Shown: in pieces, positions 32,410 through 40,396 of the stretch
How the letters are laid out: each line of letters starts with the position of its first letter
Numbering within the stretch: the stretch's first letter is position 1
NCBI RefSeq assembly: GCF_025463795.1
Contig: NZ_JAODBE010000165.1
Span: forward strand, 1 to 43,490
DNA from: Amnibacterium sp.
GTDB taxonomy: Bacteria; Actinomycetota; Actinomycetes; Actinomycetales; Microbacteriaceae
DNA length: 43,490 nucleotides
Direction of reading: 5' to 3'
Notes under the pieces: generated by a model
Seen by the model: the letters and a program-made list of their open reading frames with translations, nothing else
Database searches by the model: none
Told to the model about the DNA's origin: nothing
Program-made: the position numbers and the translations under genes

Positions 32410-32964
32410 TCAGGCCGCGAGGTGCGGGCGCAGGGCGTCGGCCCACACGGCGTAGCCGGCGTCGTTGAGGTGCAGCCGGTCGCTCGTGTAGCGCGGGCTC
32501 AGCTCGCCGTCCTCCTCCGCGACCTGCGGCCAGAGGTCGACGAACTCCGCCTTGACCGTGGGGGCGAATTGGCGCACGTGGATGTTCACCTGCCTGATCC
32601 ACTCGGAGCGCTCCCGCTCCCGGGGCAGCACGGACACGACGAGGATCCGGGTGTCGGGCAACGCGTGGTGGAGGGTCCAGAGGATGTTCTCGGTCCCGCG
32701 CACGACCTGCTCGACCGTCGCCCTGAGCCCGAAGTCGTTGGTGCCGACCATCACGACCACGGTCGAAGGACGCCGCTCGATCACGTCGTCCAGGCGGTCC
32801 TGCACATCCGCCGTGGTGTCGCCGCTGCGGCCGGCGTTCACGACCTCGAGCTCGGGGAAGTACTCGTCCCAGGAGCCCGCCTCGGTGAGGCTGTCGCCGA
32901 GGAAGACGACCGGCCCGGCCGTTGCAGCCGAGTCCGTCGATGATGCGGATCGGGCGTCGGTCAC
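32410..32964 (-). CDS. SGNH/GDSL-family hydrolase
   Basis: Small esterase or acyl hydrolase of 184 residues. The four SGNH blocks are present: GDSLTEAG with nucleophile Ser25, the oxyanion glycine in NAGRSGDTT (Gly45 or Gly48), Asn76 in GTND, and Asp162-His165 in DRLHLN. There is no signal peptide, so it is probably cytoplasmic, like TesA-related GDSL enzymes lacking export signals. The GTG lies six bases behind a TAGCCT box. It diverges from the deoC operon and precedes the Stealth gene by 150 bases on the same strand. The substrate is unknown. Confidence 0.88.
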   Translation of the reverse strand: MTDARSASSTDSAATAGPVVFLGDSLTEAGSWDEYFPELEVVNAGRSGDTTADVQDRLDDVIERRPSTVVVMVGTNDFGLRATVEQVVRGTENILWTLHHALPDTRILVVSVLPRERERSEWIRQVNIHVRQFAPTVKAEFVDLWPQVAEEDGELSPRYTSDRLHLNDAGYAVWADALRPHLAA

Positions 32965-32970
32965 CCGTTC

Positions 32971-32976
32971 AGGCTA
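32971..32976 (-). promoter_or_regulatory. Leaderless -10 box of the SGNH hydrolase gene
   Basis: TAGCCT on the minus strand, six bases before the GTG at 32964. Confidence 0.5.
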
Positions 32977-33023
32977 CGGCCACCTGCTGGACGGGACAAA
33001 CGGTCCGGCCTCCGCGACACGCC

Positions 33024-33029
33024 TAGGCT
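33024..33029 (+). promoter_or_regulatory. Leaderless -10 box of the deoC operon
   Basis: TAGGCT lies seven bases before the GTG at 33037. Transcription would begin at that GTG, which opens a 22-codon frame upstream of deoC, and not at the deoC start. Confidence 0.5.
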
Positions 33030-33036
33030 GCCGGTC

Positions 33037-33105
33037 GTGAGCACCGAGTTGGAACTCCCGCACCGGCGGAGCCGCCCCGCGCCGGGACCGGGAGGCGTGG
33101 CGTGA
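33037..33105 (+). CDS. Leaderless 22-codon leader ORF overlapping deoC
   Basis: GTG at the predicted transcript start begins a 22-residue frame (VSTELELPHRRSRPAPGPGG then VA) that ends in TGA. The TGA overlaps the deoC GTG as GTGA, and the deoC ribosome binding site GGGAGG lies inside this frame. The peptide is rich in Pro, Arg and Gly and matches no known protein. Leaderless short upstream ORFs coupled to the next gene are known from mycobacteria; a similar role here is inference. Confidence 0.5.
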   Translation: MSTELELPHRRSRPAPGPGGVA

Positions 33106-34148
33106 CGGTCGACGGATCCGGCGCGCGGGTCGCCCGGCGCGCGGGTTCCGCGGGTGCCGGTGGAGCGCTCGAGCTCCTCGACGGACCGGTGACCGACACG
33201 ACCCTGCGCCGCTACCTCGAGGGCATCCCGGGGGTCGACGCGGTCGGCCTAGAGCAGCGCGCCGCCGGGCTGGCCACGCGCTCGCTCAAGACGTCGTCGA
33301 AGGCGATGGCGCTCGATCGGGTCATCGAGCTGATCGATCTCACGACGCTCGAGGGGGCGGACACGCCCGGCAGGGTCCGCTCGCTGGTCGCGAAGGCGAT
33401 CACGCCGGACCCGTCCGATCCGACCTGCCCGCGCGTCGCCGCCGTCTGCGTCTACGGCGACCTCGCCGCCGTCGCCGTCGACGCGCTCGGTCCGTTCCAC
33501 GCGCCTCGCGCCCGTGCCGCCGGCACGTCCGGCATCGCGGTGGCGGCGGTCGCGACCGCGTTCCCCAGCGGTCGCGCCTCACTCGCCGTCAAGCTCGCCG
33601 ACGTCGCCGACGCCGTCGCCGCCGGAGCGGACGAGATCGACATGGTGATCGATCGTGGAGCCTTCCTCTCCGGCCGCTACGAGCAGGTCTTCGAGGAGAT
33701 CCGCGCCGTCAAGGAGGCCTGCCGCCGCCCGGACGGCGAGGACGCGCACCTGAAGGTGATCCTCGAGGTGGGCGAGCTCGTCACCTACGACAACGCGAGG
33801 CGGGCGTCCTGGCTCGCCGTGCTCGCGGGCGCCGACTTCATCAAGACCTCGACGGGCAAGGTCGCGAGCAACGCGACGCTGCCGATGACCCTCCTCATGC
33901 TGGAGGTGGTGCGCGACTGGCACCGGCTGACCGGCGAGCAGGTGGGCGTGAAGCCGGCGGGCGGCATCCGCACGTCGAAGGACGCGATCCGCAACCTCGT
34001 GACCGTCGCGGAGACGGCGGGCGAGGAGTGGCTCCGACCCTCCCTGTTCCGCATCGGTGCCTCCAGCCTCCTGAACGACGTGCTGCTGCAGCGGCAGAAG
34101 GCGCGGACCGGGCACTACTCGGGCGCCGACTACGTGACGATCGACTGA
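33102..34148 (+). CDS. deoC: Deoxyribose-phosphate aldolase
   Basis: Class I aldolase that splits 2-deoxyribose 5-phosphate into acetaldehyde and glyceraldehyde 3-phosphate. The 348-residue protein has the Schiff-base lysine Lys248 in DFIKTSTGK, the second active lysine Lys284 in VGVKPAGGIR, and Asp180 in DEIDMVID. The first 65 residues are an extension compared with short bacterial DeoC (about 220-260 aa), as in the longer actinobacterial and animal type. GTG 33102 has GGGAGG six bases upstream. Two aldehyde dehydrogenase homologues follow in the operon; the first could oxidise the acetaldehyde produced. Confidence 0.96.
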   Translation: MTVDGSGARVARRAGSAGAGGALELLDGPVTDTTLRRYLEGIPGVDAVGLEQRAAGLATRSLKTSSKAMALDRVIELIDLTTLEGADTPGRVRSLVAKAITPDPSDPTCPRVAAVCVYGDLAAVAVDALGPFHAPRARAAGTSGIAVAAVATAFPSGRASLAVKLADVADAVAAGADEIDMVIDRGAFLSGRYEQVFEEIRAVKEACRRPDGEDAHLKVILEVGELVTYDNARRASWLAVLAGADFIKTSTGKVASNATLPMTLLMLEVVRDWHRLTGEQVGVKPAGGIRTSKDAIRNLVTVAETAGEEWLRPSLFRIGASSLLNDVLLQRQKARTGHYSGADYVTID

Positions 34149-34158
34149 TGGGAACGGC

Positions 34159-35607
34159 ATGAGCTTCCTCGACTACGCGCCCGCCCCCGAGTCCCGGGCG
34201 ATCCTCTCGTTGCGGCCGTCCTACGGGCTGTTCGTCGACGGGGAGTTCGTCGACGGCAACGGCCCCGCGTTCACCACGATCTCCCCCGCCACGGAGGAGG
34301 GGCTCACGGAGATCGCGACGGCCGACGACGCCGACGTCGACCGCGCCGTCGCGGCCGCCAGGAAGGCGTACGACCGGGTCTGGTCGAAGCTGAGCGGCAG
34401 CGACCGCGGCAAGTACCTGTTCCGGATCGCGCGGCTCGTGCAGGAGCGGGCGCGCGAGCTCGCCGTCGCGGAGACCCTGAACAACGGCAAGCCGATCAAG
34501 GAGAGCCGCGACGTGGACATCCCCCTCGTCGCCGCCTGGTTCTTCTACTACGCGGGGTGGGCCGACAAGCTGGACCACGCCGGGCTCGGCCCCGACCCGC
34601 GCCCCCTCGGCGTCGCCGGGCAGATCATCCCGTGGAACTTCCCCCTGCTCATGCTCGCGTGGAAGATCGCGCCCGCCCTCGCGAGCGGCAACACCGTCGT
34701 GCTCAAGCCGGCGGAGACGACGCCGCTGACGGCGCTGCTCTTCGCCGAGATCCTGCAGCAGGCCGACCTGCCACCCGGGGTCGTGAACATCGTCACCGGC
34801 CCCGGGGCGACCGGGCAGGCGCTCGTCCGGCACCCGGACGTGGACAAGATCGCGTTCACGGGCTCCACCGCGGTCGGCCGCGAGATCGCGCGCGCGACCG
34901 CGGGCACGCGGAAGCGGCTCACCCTCGAGCTCGGCGGCAAGGCGGCGAACATCGTCTTCGACGACGCCCCCATCGACCAGGCCATCGAGGGCGTCGTCAA
35001 CGGGATCTTCTACAACCAGGGCCACGTCTGCTGCGCCGGGTCCCGCCTGCTGGTGCAGGAGAACGTCCACGACGACGTGGTCGAGCGCCTCAAGCAGCGG
35101 CTGACGACCCTCCGGCTGGGCGACCCGCTCGACAAGAACACGGACATCGGCGCGGTGAACAGCGCCGAGCAGCTCGAGCGCATCCGGGAGCTGACCGCGG
35201 CCGGCGAGGAGGAGGGCGCGACGCGGTGGAGCCCGCCGTGCGTGCTCCCCGACGCGGGCTTCTGGTTCGCGCCGACGATCTTCACGGGCGTGCAGACCAG
35301 CTCGCGGATCGCGCGGGAGGAGATCTTCGGGCCGGTCCTCTCCATCCTCACCTTCCGCACCCCGCAGGAGGCGATCGCGAAGGCGAACAACACGCCATAC
35401 GGCCTGTCGGCCGGGATCTGGAGCGACAAGGGCAGCCGCGTCCTCGCCGTCGCCGACGAGCTGCGCGCCGGCGTGGTGTGGACCAACACCTTCAACCGCT
35501 TCGATCCCGCATCCCCGTTCGGCGGCTACAAGGAGTCCGGCTACGGACGGGAGGGCGGCAAGCAGGGGCTGTCGGCCTACCTCGCTCCGGCAGGAGGGAT
35601 CCGGTGA
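34159..35607 (+). CDS. NAD(P)-dependent aldehyde dehydrogenase
   Basis: Full-length ALDH of 482 residues. Cofactor motifs are PWNFPL (158-163), KPAE (183-186) and FTGSTAVG (233-240). The catalytic base is Glu257 in LELGGK and the nucleophile is Cys291 in NQGHVCCAGSR. EIFGPVLS and the C-terminal GGYKESGYGRE complete the family signature. Given its place ten bases behind deoC, it probably oxidises acetaldehyde from deoxyribose breakdown to acetate; it lacks features that would prove CoA acylation. Its stop overlaps the next gene's GTG. Confidence 0.94.
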   Translation: MSFLDYAPAPESRAILSLRPSYGLFVDGEFVDGNGPAFTTISPATEEGLTEIATADDADVDRAVAAARKAYDRVWSKLSGSDRGKYLFRIARLVQERARELAVAETLNNGKPIKESRDVDIPLVAAWFFYYAGWADKLDHAGLGPDPRPLGVAGQIIPWNFPLLMLAWKIAPALASGNTVVLKPAETTPLTALLFAEILQQADLPPGVVNIVTGPGATGQALVRHPDVDKIAFTGSTAVGREIARATAGTRKRLTLELGGKAANIVFDDAPIDQAIEGVVNGIFYNQGHVCCAGSRLLVQENVHDDVVERLKQRLTTLRLGDPLDKNTDIGAVNSAEQLERIRELTAAGEEEGATRWSPPCVLPDAGFWFAPTIFTGVQTSSRIAREEIFGPVLSILTFRTPQEAIAKANNTPYGLSAGIWSDKGSRVLAVADELRAGVVWTNTFNRFDPASPFGGYKESGYGREGGKQGLSAYLAPAGGIR

Positions 35608-36473
35608 CGCGCCTCGCCGTGCCCAAGACCTACAAGCTCTACATCGGGGGGAAGTTCCCACGGAGCGAGAGCGGCAGGACCTACGAGATCACCGGCGCCG
35701 GAGGCGACTTCCTCGCCAACGCCGCGCAGGCCTCCCGCAAGGACGCCCGGGACGCCGTCGTCGCGGCGCGGAGCGCCCTCAAGGGATGGTCGGCGGCCAC
35801 CGCCTACAACCGCGGCCAGGTGCTCTACCGCATCGCGGAGCTGCTCGAAGGCCGGCGGGCGCAGTTCGTCGACGAGCTCGTCCGCAGCGAGGGGCTCACC
35901 GAGCGCCGAGCGGCGGCCGTCATCGACACCGCGATCGACCGGTGGGTGTGGTTCGCGGGCTGGGCGGACAAGTTCGCGCAGGTCCTCGGCAACGGCAACC
36001 CGGTGGCCGGCCCGTACTTCAACCTCTCCGTACCCGAGCCGACGGGCGTCGTCGCCGTCATCGCGCCGCAGGCGGGCGAAGGGCACTCCCTGACCGGTTT
36101 CGTGAGCGCCGTGGCACCGGCCCTGGTGAGCGGCAACACGGTCGTCGTCGTGGCCAGCCGGTCCGCGCCGCTGTCCGCGATCAGCCTGAGCGAGGTGCTC
36201 GCCACCAGCGACGTCCCGCCGGGCGTCGTGAACGTGCTCACGGGCTCCCCCGCCGAGATCGCGCCGTGGCTCGCGTCGCACGCGGACGTGAACGCCATCG
36301 ACCTCGTCGGCGCGGGCGCCCTCGACTGGGTGCAGCTGCAGATCGACGCGGCCGAGACGCTCAAGCGGGTGCTCCAGCCCGAGGACGGTCCCGGGGCGCC
36401 CGCGCCGACGCTGGCACGGATCAGCGCCTTCACGGAGACGAAGACGGTCTGGCACACGAAGGGCCTGCTCTGA
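35604..36473 (+). CDS. ALDH-like pseudoenzyme lacking the catalytic domain
   Basis: Intact 289-residue frame related to aldehyde dehydrogenases. Residues 10 to about 245 follow the ALDH cofactor domain, but its key residues are changed: PWN is PQA (IAPQAGEG), the KPxE segment reads VASRSAP, and FTGS reads LVGA. After AAETLKRVL, where LELGG should follow, the sequence passes straight to an ALDH-like C-terminus (SAFTETKTVW). The nucleophilic cysteine, catalytic glutamate and whole catalytic domain are missing. AGGAGGGA precedes the GTG, which overlaps the preceding ALDH stop (GTGA). A structural or regulatory partner of the active ALDH is a reasonable inference; a recent deletion is the alternative, though no frame damage is seen. 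Confidence 0.82.
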   Translation: MTRLAVPKTYKLYIGGKFPRSESGRTYEITGAGGDFLANAAQASRKDARDAVVAARSALKGWSAATAYNRGQVLYRIAELLEGRRAQFVDELVRSEGLTERRAAAVIDTAIDRWVWFAGWADKFAQVLGNGNPVAGPYFNLSVPEPTGVVAVIAPQAGEGHSLTGFVSAVAPALVSGNTVVVVASRSAPLSAISLSEVLATSDVPPGVVNVLTGSPAEIAPWLASHADVNAIDLVGAGALDWVQLQIDAAETLKRVLQPEDGPGAPAPTLARISAFTETKTVWHTKGLL

Positions 36474-36533
36474 AGGCAGGTGCAGCGGGTGCCAGGCGCA
36501 CGCGTGCCCACGCGGCCGGGGGCGGGCGATGAC

Positions 36534-36556
36534 CCGAGGGCCGGGACGGCCCTCGG
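36534..36556. terminator. Bidirectional terminator between the deoC operon and ribF
   Basis: CCGAGGGCCG (36534-36543) pairs perfectly with CGGCCCTCGG (36547-36556) across a 3-base loop. It lies between two convergent transcription units. The rest of the 128-base gap holds nothing I can assign. Confidence 0.75.
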
Positions 36557-36601
36557 CGCTGGCGTCGCGGCGGAGGCGAGAAATCGGCTCCGCTTCCGGC
36601 T

Positions 36602-37534
36602 TCAGCGCGCAAGGGTGCGCACGCGGGCGACGTCGACCGCCATCTGCGCGATGAGCGGCTCGACGCCCTCGAAGGCGATCTGGCCGCGGATGCGGTGGGT
36701 GAACACCACGTCGACGGTGTGCTCGTACAGGTCGAGGGTGCGGTCGAGCACGTACGCCTCCACCTGCTTCGGCGGCACGCCCTCGAACGTCGGGTTGCTG
36801 CCGACGGAGATCGCGGCCGGGTAGTCCTCTCCCCCGCCGGTGCGGTCGATCAGCCGACCGGCGTACACGCCGTCGGCGGGGATCATGCCGTCCGACTCCT
36901 GGTCGAGGTTCGCGGTCGGGTAGCCGAGCTCGCGACCGCGGTGGGCGCCGTGCACGACGACTCCCCGCACGGAGGGCGGGCGGCCGAGCAGGGCCGCAGC
37001 CTCCTCGATCGCGCCCGCGGACAGCAGCTCGCGGATCCACGTGGACGACACCCTGCGGGAGGCGGTTTCGACCTGCCGCTGCACCGTGACCTCGAAGCCC
37101 GCCTCCGCACCGAGCCGGGTCAGCAGCGCGACGTCCCCGCGCCCGGCGTGCCCGAAGCGGAAGTCCTCCCCGACGAGCAGCCGGCGCACGTGCAGCGCGT
37201 CGACGAGGACCTCGGCGACGAAGGCCTCCGGCTCCTGCCCGGCGCGGGCGCGGTCGAAGGCGAGCACGAGCACCGCCGCGACCCCCGCGCTCTCGAGCAG
37301 CTCGAGCTTCTGCCCGGCGCCCACGAGCGGCGGGGGGCACGCCTCCGGCCGCAGCAGCTCGAGCGGGTTGCGGTCGAACGTGACGACCGCCGGCACCAGC
37401 GCGTCACCCGCGGCGGCGAGCAGGTCGCCGATGACGACCCGATGGCCCTGGTGGAGGCCGTCGAACTTGCCGATGGTCACGGCGGACGGGCCGAACCCGG
37501 CCGGCACCTCGCCGACCCCGTGGAAGACGCGCAT
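36602..37534 (-). CDS. ribF: Bifunctional riboflavin kinase / FAD synthetase
   Basis: Makes FMN from riboflavin and FAD from FMN. The 310-residue protein has the N-terminal nucleotidyltransferase domain with IGKFDGLHQGH (21-31) and SSTWIRELL (163-171), then the C-terminal flavokinase domain with GRELGYPTANL and SNPTF. Domain order and length are standard. GGAGG lies ten bases before the ATG. It is last in a unit with truB and two membrane proteins, five bases behind the upstream stop; truB-ribF linkage is widespread in bacteria. Confidence 0.96.
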   Translation of the reverse strand: MRVFHGVGEVPAGFGPSAVTIGKFDGLHQGHRVVIGDLLAAAGDALVPAVVTFDRNPLELLRPEACPPPLVGAGQKLELLESAGVAAVLVLAFDRARAGQEPEAFVAEVLVDALHVRRLLVGEDFRFGHAGRGDVALLTRLGAEAGFEVTVQRQVETASRRVSSTWIRELLSAGAIEEAAALLGRPPSVRGVVVHGAHRGRELGYPTANLDQESDGMIPADGVYAGRLIDRTGGGEDYPAAISVGSNPTFEGVPPKQVEAYVLDRTLDLYEHTVDVVFTHRIRGQIAFEGVEPLIAQMAVDVARVRTLAR

Positions 37535-37539
37535 CGCCG

Positions 37540-37983
37540 TCAGGCCTCCGCGAAGACGCGGCGCTGGCTGCGGAGGAACAGCAGGCCGAGGATCGGCAGG
37601 GCGAGCGGGATGAGCAGGTACTCGAGGCCGTAGTAGGCCCAGACCGTGCTGCGGTCCCCGGAGAAGGGGAAGAGCCCGAAGTCGGCCACGGAGATCGTGC
37701 CGACGACGAGCACCCCGACGAGCTCGATCGTGATCGCGGTGGCGGCGATCCGGAAGGCCCTGCGGCCCGGGGTGATGAGCGCGATCGTCGCGACGAGGTA
37801 GACGATCCCGGCGAACAGCGACAGCAGGTAGGCGAACGGCGCGGTACCGAGGTGCACGACGATCTCGAAGATGCTCCGTGCCAGCGCAGCGATCGTCATG
37901 ATGAAGTAGAAGACGATGAGGGTGCGGCCGGGCCCGGAGGTCTTCGGGCGCGCCGGACGCGTGGTAACCGAGGATCCGCTCAT
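37540..37983 (-). CDS. Four-helix membrane protein of unknown function
   Basis: Protein of 147 residues with a polar N-terminus of about 20 residues and four hydrophobic helices (about 22-43, 50-70, 76-98 and 116-137). No domain is recognised. The start is uncertain: ATG 37983 has GAGG four bases upstream and GGGAGG further back, while ATG 38004 and GTG 38007 (overlapping the upstream stop) would add seven or eight residues. Its position between truB and ribF suggests co-transcription, but no functional link is evident. Confidence 0.65.
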   Translation of the reverse strand: MSGSSVTTRPARPKTSGPGRTLIVFYFIMTIAALARSIFEIVVHLGTAPFAYLLSLFAGIVYLVATIALITPGRRAFRIAATAITIELVGVLVVGTISVADFGLFPFSGDRSTVWAYYGLEYLLIPLALPILGLLFLRSQRRVFAEA

Positions 37984-38003
37984 CAGACCTCGATCCTCCC
38001 GCA

Positions 38004-38372
38004 TCACGCGTGCTGCACGGTCCAGATGATCTGCATCCGCACGAGCATCACGGCGATGGCGAGGCAGGAGATGCCGACGACGACGACCGCCCAGCGGGTG
38101 CGTTCCATCAGCGCCCAGACGACCGCGGCGGGCGGGATCACGAGGGCCGACAGCAGGTAGGCGAAGAACTCGACCGGGTTGCCGGTGGGACGGTTGCCCG
38201 TGCCCGGCGCGACGATCGCGACCACGAGCTGCGCGATCAGCAGCACCTCGATGAGCGCAGGTCCGGCGAGCGAGAGGTCGGAGGGCCGGCGGCCGGCGAG
38301 CCCGAGCACCAGGGCGAGCACTCCCGCGGCGACGGCGACGGCGATCTCCACGGCGGTGTATCCGGCGATCAC
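38004..38372 (-). CDS. Four-helix membrane protein of unknown function
   Basis: Protein of 122 residues, almost entirely hydrophobic, with four predicted helices (about 6-26, 36-55, 67-87 and 93-112). A short loop GTGNRPTGNP separates the second and third. No family is recognised. Its GTG overlaps the truB stop as GTGA and its stop overlaps the possible GTG start of the next membrane protein, so the unit is tightly coupled. The two neighbouring membrane proteins may form a pair. Confidence 0.68.
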   Translation of the reverse strand: MIAGYTAVEIAVAVAAGVLALVLGLAGRRPSDLSLAGPALIEVLLIAQLVVAIVAPGTGNRPTGNPVEFFAYLLSALVIPPAAVVWALMERTRWAVVVVGISCLAIAVMLVRMQIIWTVQHA

Positions 38373-39238
38373 GCGGCGGCCTCCGGCGGCAGGTTCAGCA
38401 GCACCGACGCGACGCCGCCGCGGACGCGGGCGAGGCCGACGAGCCGGCCGCCGGGGTCGAGCGCCGCGACGGTCTCGGCGTCCGCGACGTCGGGCACATC
38501 GAGCCGCTTGCCCTGCTGGAGCGCGAGGGTCTGCTCGGCCGTGAGCGGCAGGGCCGGGAACAGCCGGGTGGCGACCGCCGCGGGGTCGGTCACCGCCAGG
38601 GGGGCCTCGAGCGGCACGGCGTCCTCGACGCGGAACGGCCCGATCCGCGTGCGGCGGAGCGCGGTGAGGTGGCCGCCGACGCCGAGCGCGGCGCCGAGGT
38701 CGCGGGCGAGGGCGCGCACGTAGGTGCCGGACGAGCAGTCGACGACCACGTCGAGGTCGCTGCCCCGCACGGCCTCGACGTCGAAGCGGGAGACGGTGAC
38801 GCGCCTCGCCGGGAGCTCGACCCGCTCACCGGCCCGGACGAGCTCGTGGGCGCGGCGCCCCGCCACGTGGATGGCGCTGACGGACGAGGGCACCTGGTCG
38901 ATCGGGCCCGTCAGGGCGGCGACGGCCTCGCCGAGGCCCGCGAGCACCGCCGCGTCGACCGTGCCCGGCTCCCCGATCGGCTCGCCCTCGGCGTCGTCCG
39001 TCGTGGTCGCCCTGCCGAGGCGGATCGTCGCCCGGTACGTCTTGTCGAGCCCGACGAGGTGGGTCAGCAGGCGGGTCGCCGCGTCGATCCCCAGGAGGAG
39101 CAGGCCGCTCGCCGCGGGGTCGAGGGTGCCCGCGTGGCCGACCCGTCGGGTGCCCGCGAGGCGGCGCACGCGCTGCACGAGGTCGTGCGAGGTGGGCCCG
39201 ACGGGCTTGTCGACGAGGAGGATGCCGGCGGCCGTCAC
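38369..39238 (-). CDS. truB: tRNA pseudouridine55 synthase
   Basis: Converts uridine 55 in the T-loop of tRNA to pseudouridine. The 289-residue protein has the N-terminal KPVGPTSHD and the catalytic Asp40 in RRVGHAGTLDPAASG, with KTYRATI and SSGTYVRALARDLG following. The GTG at 39238 begins exactly at the conserved start (TAAGILLVDKP). CAGCAT seven bases upstream may be a leaderless -10 box; no ribosome binding site is visible. It opens the truB-membrane-membrane-ribF unit and is separated from rbfA by a 2.5-kb block of unrelated genes. Confidence 0.96.
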   Translation of the reverse strand: MTAAGILLVDKPVGPTSHDLVQRVRRLAGTRRVGHAGTLDPAASGLLLLGIDAATRLLTHLVGLDKTYRATIRLGRATTTDDAEGEPIGEPGTVDAAVLAGLGEAVAALTGPIDQVPSSVSAIHVAGRRAHELVRAGERVELPARRVTVSRFDVEAVRGSDLDVVVDCSSGTYVRALARDLGAALGVGGHLTALRRTRIGPFRVEDAVPLEAPLAVTDPAAVATRLFPALPLTAEQTLALQQGKRLDVPDVADAETVAALDPGGRLVGLARVRGGVASVLLNLPPEAAA

Positions 39239-39309
39239 GGGAGCCCATGCTGCCAGCCCCTGGGTCGCACCGGGCCCTCCCGCCGCGGATCGGCCCCGGC
39301 GGGACGCCC

Positions 39310-39315
39310 TAGAGT
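39310..39315 (+). promoter_or_regulatory. Leaderless -10 box of the ketopantoate reductase gene
   Basis: TAGAGT lies eight bases before the GTG at 39324, which supports that start over upstream in-frame codons within truB antisense sequence. Confidence 0.55.
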
Positions 39316-39323
39316 CGGGAACC

Positions 39324-40319
39324 GTGCGCATCGGCATCGTGGGAGCGGGCGCCATCGGCGGCACGTTCGCCGCCCTGCTCGACCGGGCGGGCCATGAGGT
39401 CGTCGTGACCGCGCGCGGTGAGCACCTCGACGCGATCCGGGAGCGCGGCCTCGTGCTCCGCGGCGCCTGGGGCGAGCACATCGCCAGGATCGGCGCCGCC
39501 CAGGTGCTGCCCGCGTCGCCCGACCTCGCGCTGATCACCGTGAAGGCCCAGGACGCGCCTGCGGCGGCCGCGGCGCACGCGGCGCTGCTCGCCGGCGTGC
39601 CGGTGGTCGTGATCCAGAACGGCCTGAACGGGCCGCAGGCGCTGCGCCGGACACTGTCCGCGTCCCCCCTGATCGGCGGCCTGTCCCTGATCGCGGCGTC
39701 CTACCTCGAGCCCGGCGTGGTCACGGTCACGGCACCGGGCACGACGGTGCTCGCGACCGACACCGCGACGCGCGCCGAGCTCGCCGATGCGGCCGGCGTG
39801 CTCCGGCAGGCCGCGCCCGTCTCCGTCGCGCCGGACCTCGTCGGCGCCCAGTGGTCCAAGCTCGTCGTCAACCAGCTGAACGCCGCCGCGGCGGTCACCG
39901 GGCTGCCCGCGCAGCAGGCGCTCGCCTCCCCCGCCATGCGACGGGTCGTCGCGCTCGCGATGCGGGAGACGCTGCGGGTGGGTCGCGCGGCCGACGTCCG
40001 GTTCGGCGGCATCCCCGGCCTGACGCCCGGCGTGCTGCGGATGCTGGACCTGCTGCCGGCGACGGTGTCGGGCCGGCTGCTGGCCGGACGGATGGTGGAC
40101 CGCATGGGGGCCGTGCCGAACCCCGGCAGCACCCTTCAGAGCATCCGCCGGGGGCGGCCGAGCGAGATCGACCACCTCTCCGGTGCGGTCGTCACCGAGG
40201 GCGAGCGCGTGCACGTCGCGACGCCGGTGAACCGGCGCATCGTCGAGCTCGTGCACGAGGTCGAGGCCGACGGCCGTTTCGTCCCGCCCGATCAGGCGGC
40301 CCGCCGGATCCTCGGCTGA
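39324..40319 (+). CDS. panE: 2-dehydropantoate 2-reductase family protein
   Basis: ApbA/PanE-type NADPH-dependent reductase of 331 residues; the biosynthetic member makes pantoate for coenzyme A. It has the Rossmann motif GAGAIGGTFA (7-16), the substrate asparagine in VVIQNGLNG, the catalytic lysine in QWSKLVVNQLNA and the C-terminal PSEIDHLSGAVV, where the glutamate and serine bind substrate. The GTG is taken from the leaderless box. Actinobacteria often carry several PanE-like paralogues, so ketopantoate as substrate is likely but not proven. It lies between truB and a decayed kinase gene. Confidence 0.87.
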   Translation: MRIGIVGAGAIGGTFAALLDRAGHEVVVTARGEHLDAIRERGLVLRGAWGEHIARIGAAQVLPASPDLALITVKAQDAPAAAAAHAALLAGVPVVVIQNGLNGPQALRRTLSASPLIGGLSLIAASYLEPGVVTVTAPGTTVLATDTATRAELADAAGVLRQAAPVSVAPDLVGAQWSKLVVNQLNAAAAVTGLPAQQALASPAMRRVVALAMRETLRVGRAADVRFGGIPGLTPGVLRMLDLLPATVSGRLLAGRMVDRMGAVPNPGSTLQSIRRGRPSEIDHLSGAVVTEGERVHVATPVNRRIVELVHEVEADGRFVPPDQAARRILG

Positions 40320-40396
40320 GCCCGGATCCGGCCCACGTCCGGCATCCGGCCGTCGTTCGCCGCCCGGTTCCCCGGAGGTGCTCGGTCGGCGCGCGG

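Noticed and set aside
40321-40396. Repeated ATCCGGCC motifs after panE
   Set aside because: The repeats are eight bases and arise easily at this GC content; no stable terminator-like stem stands out.
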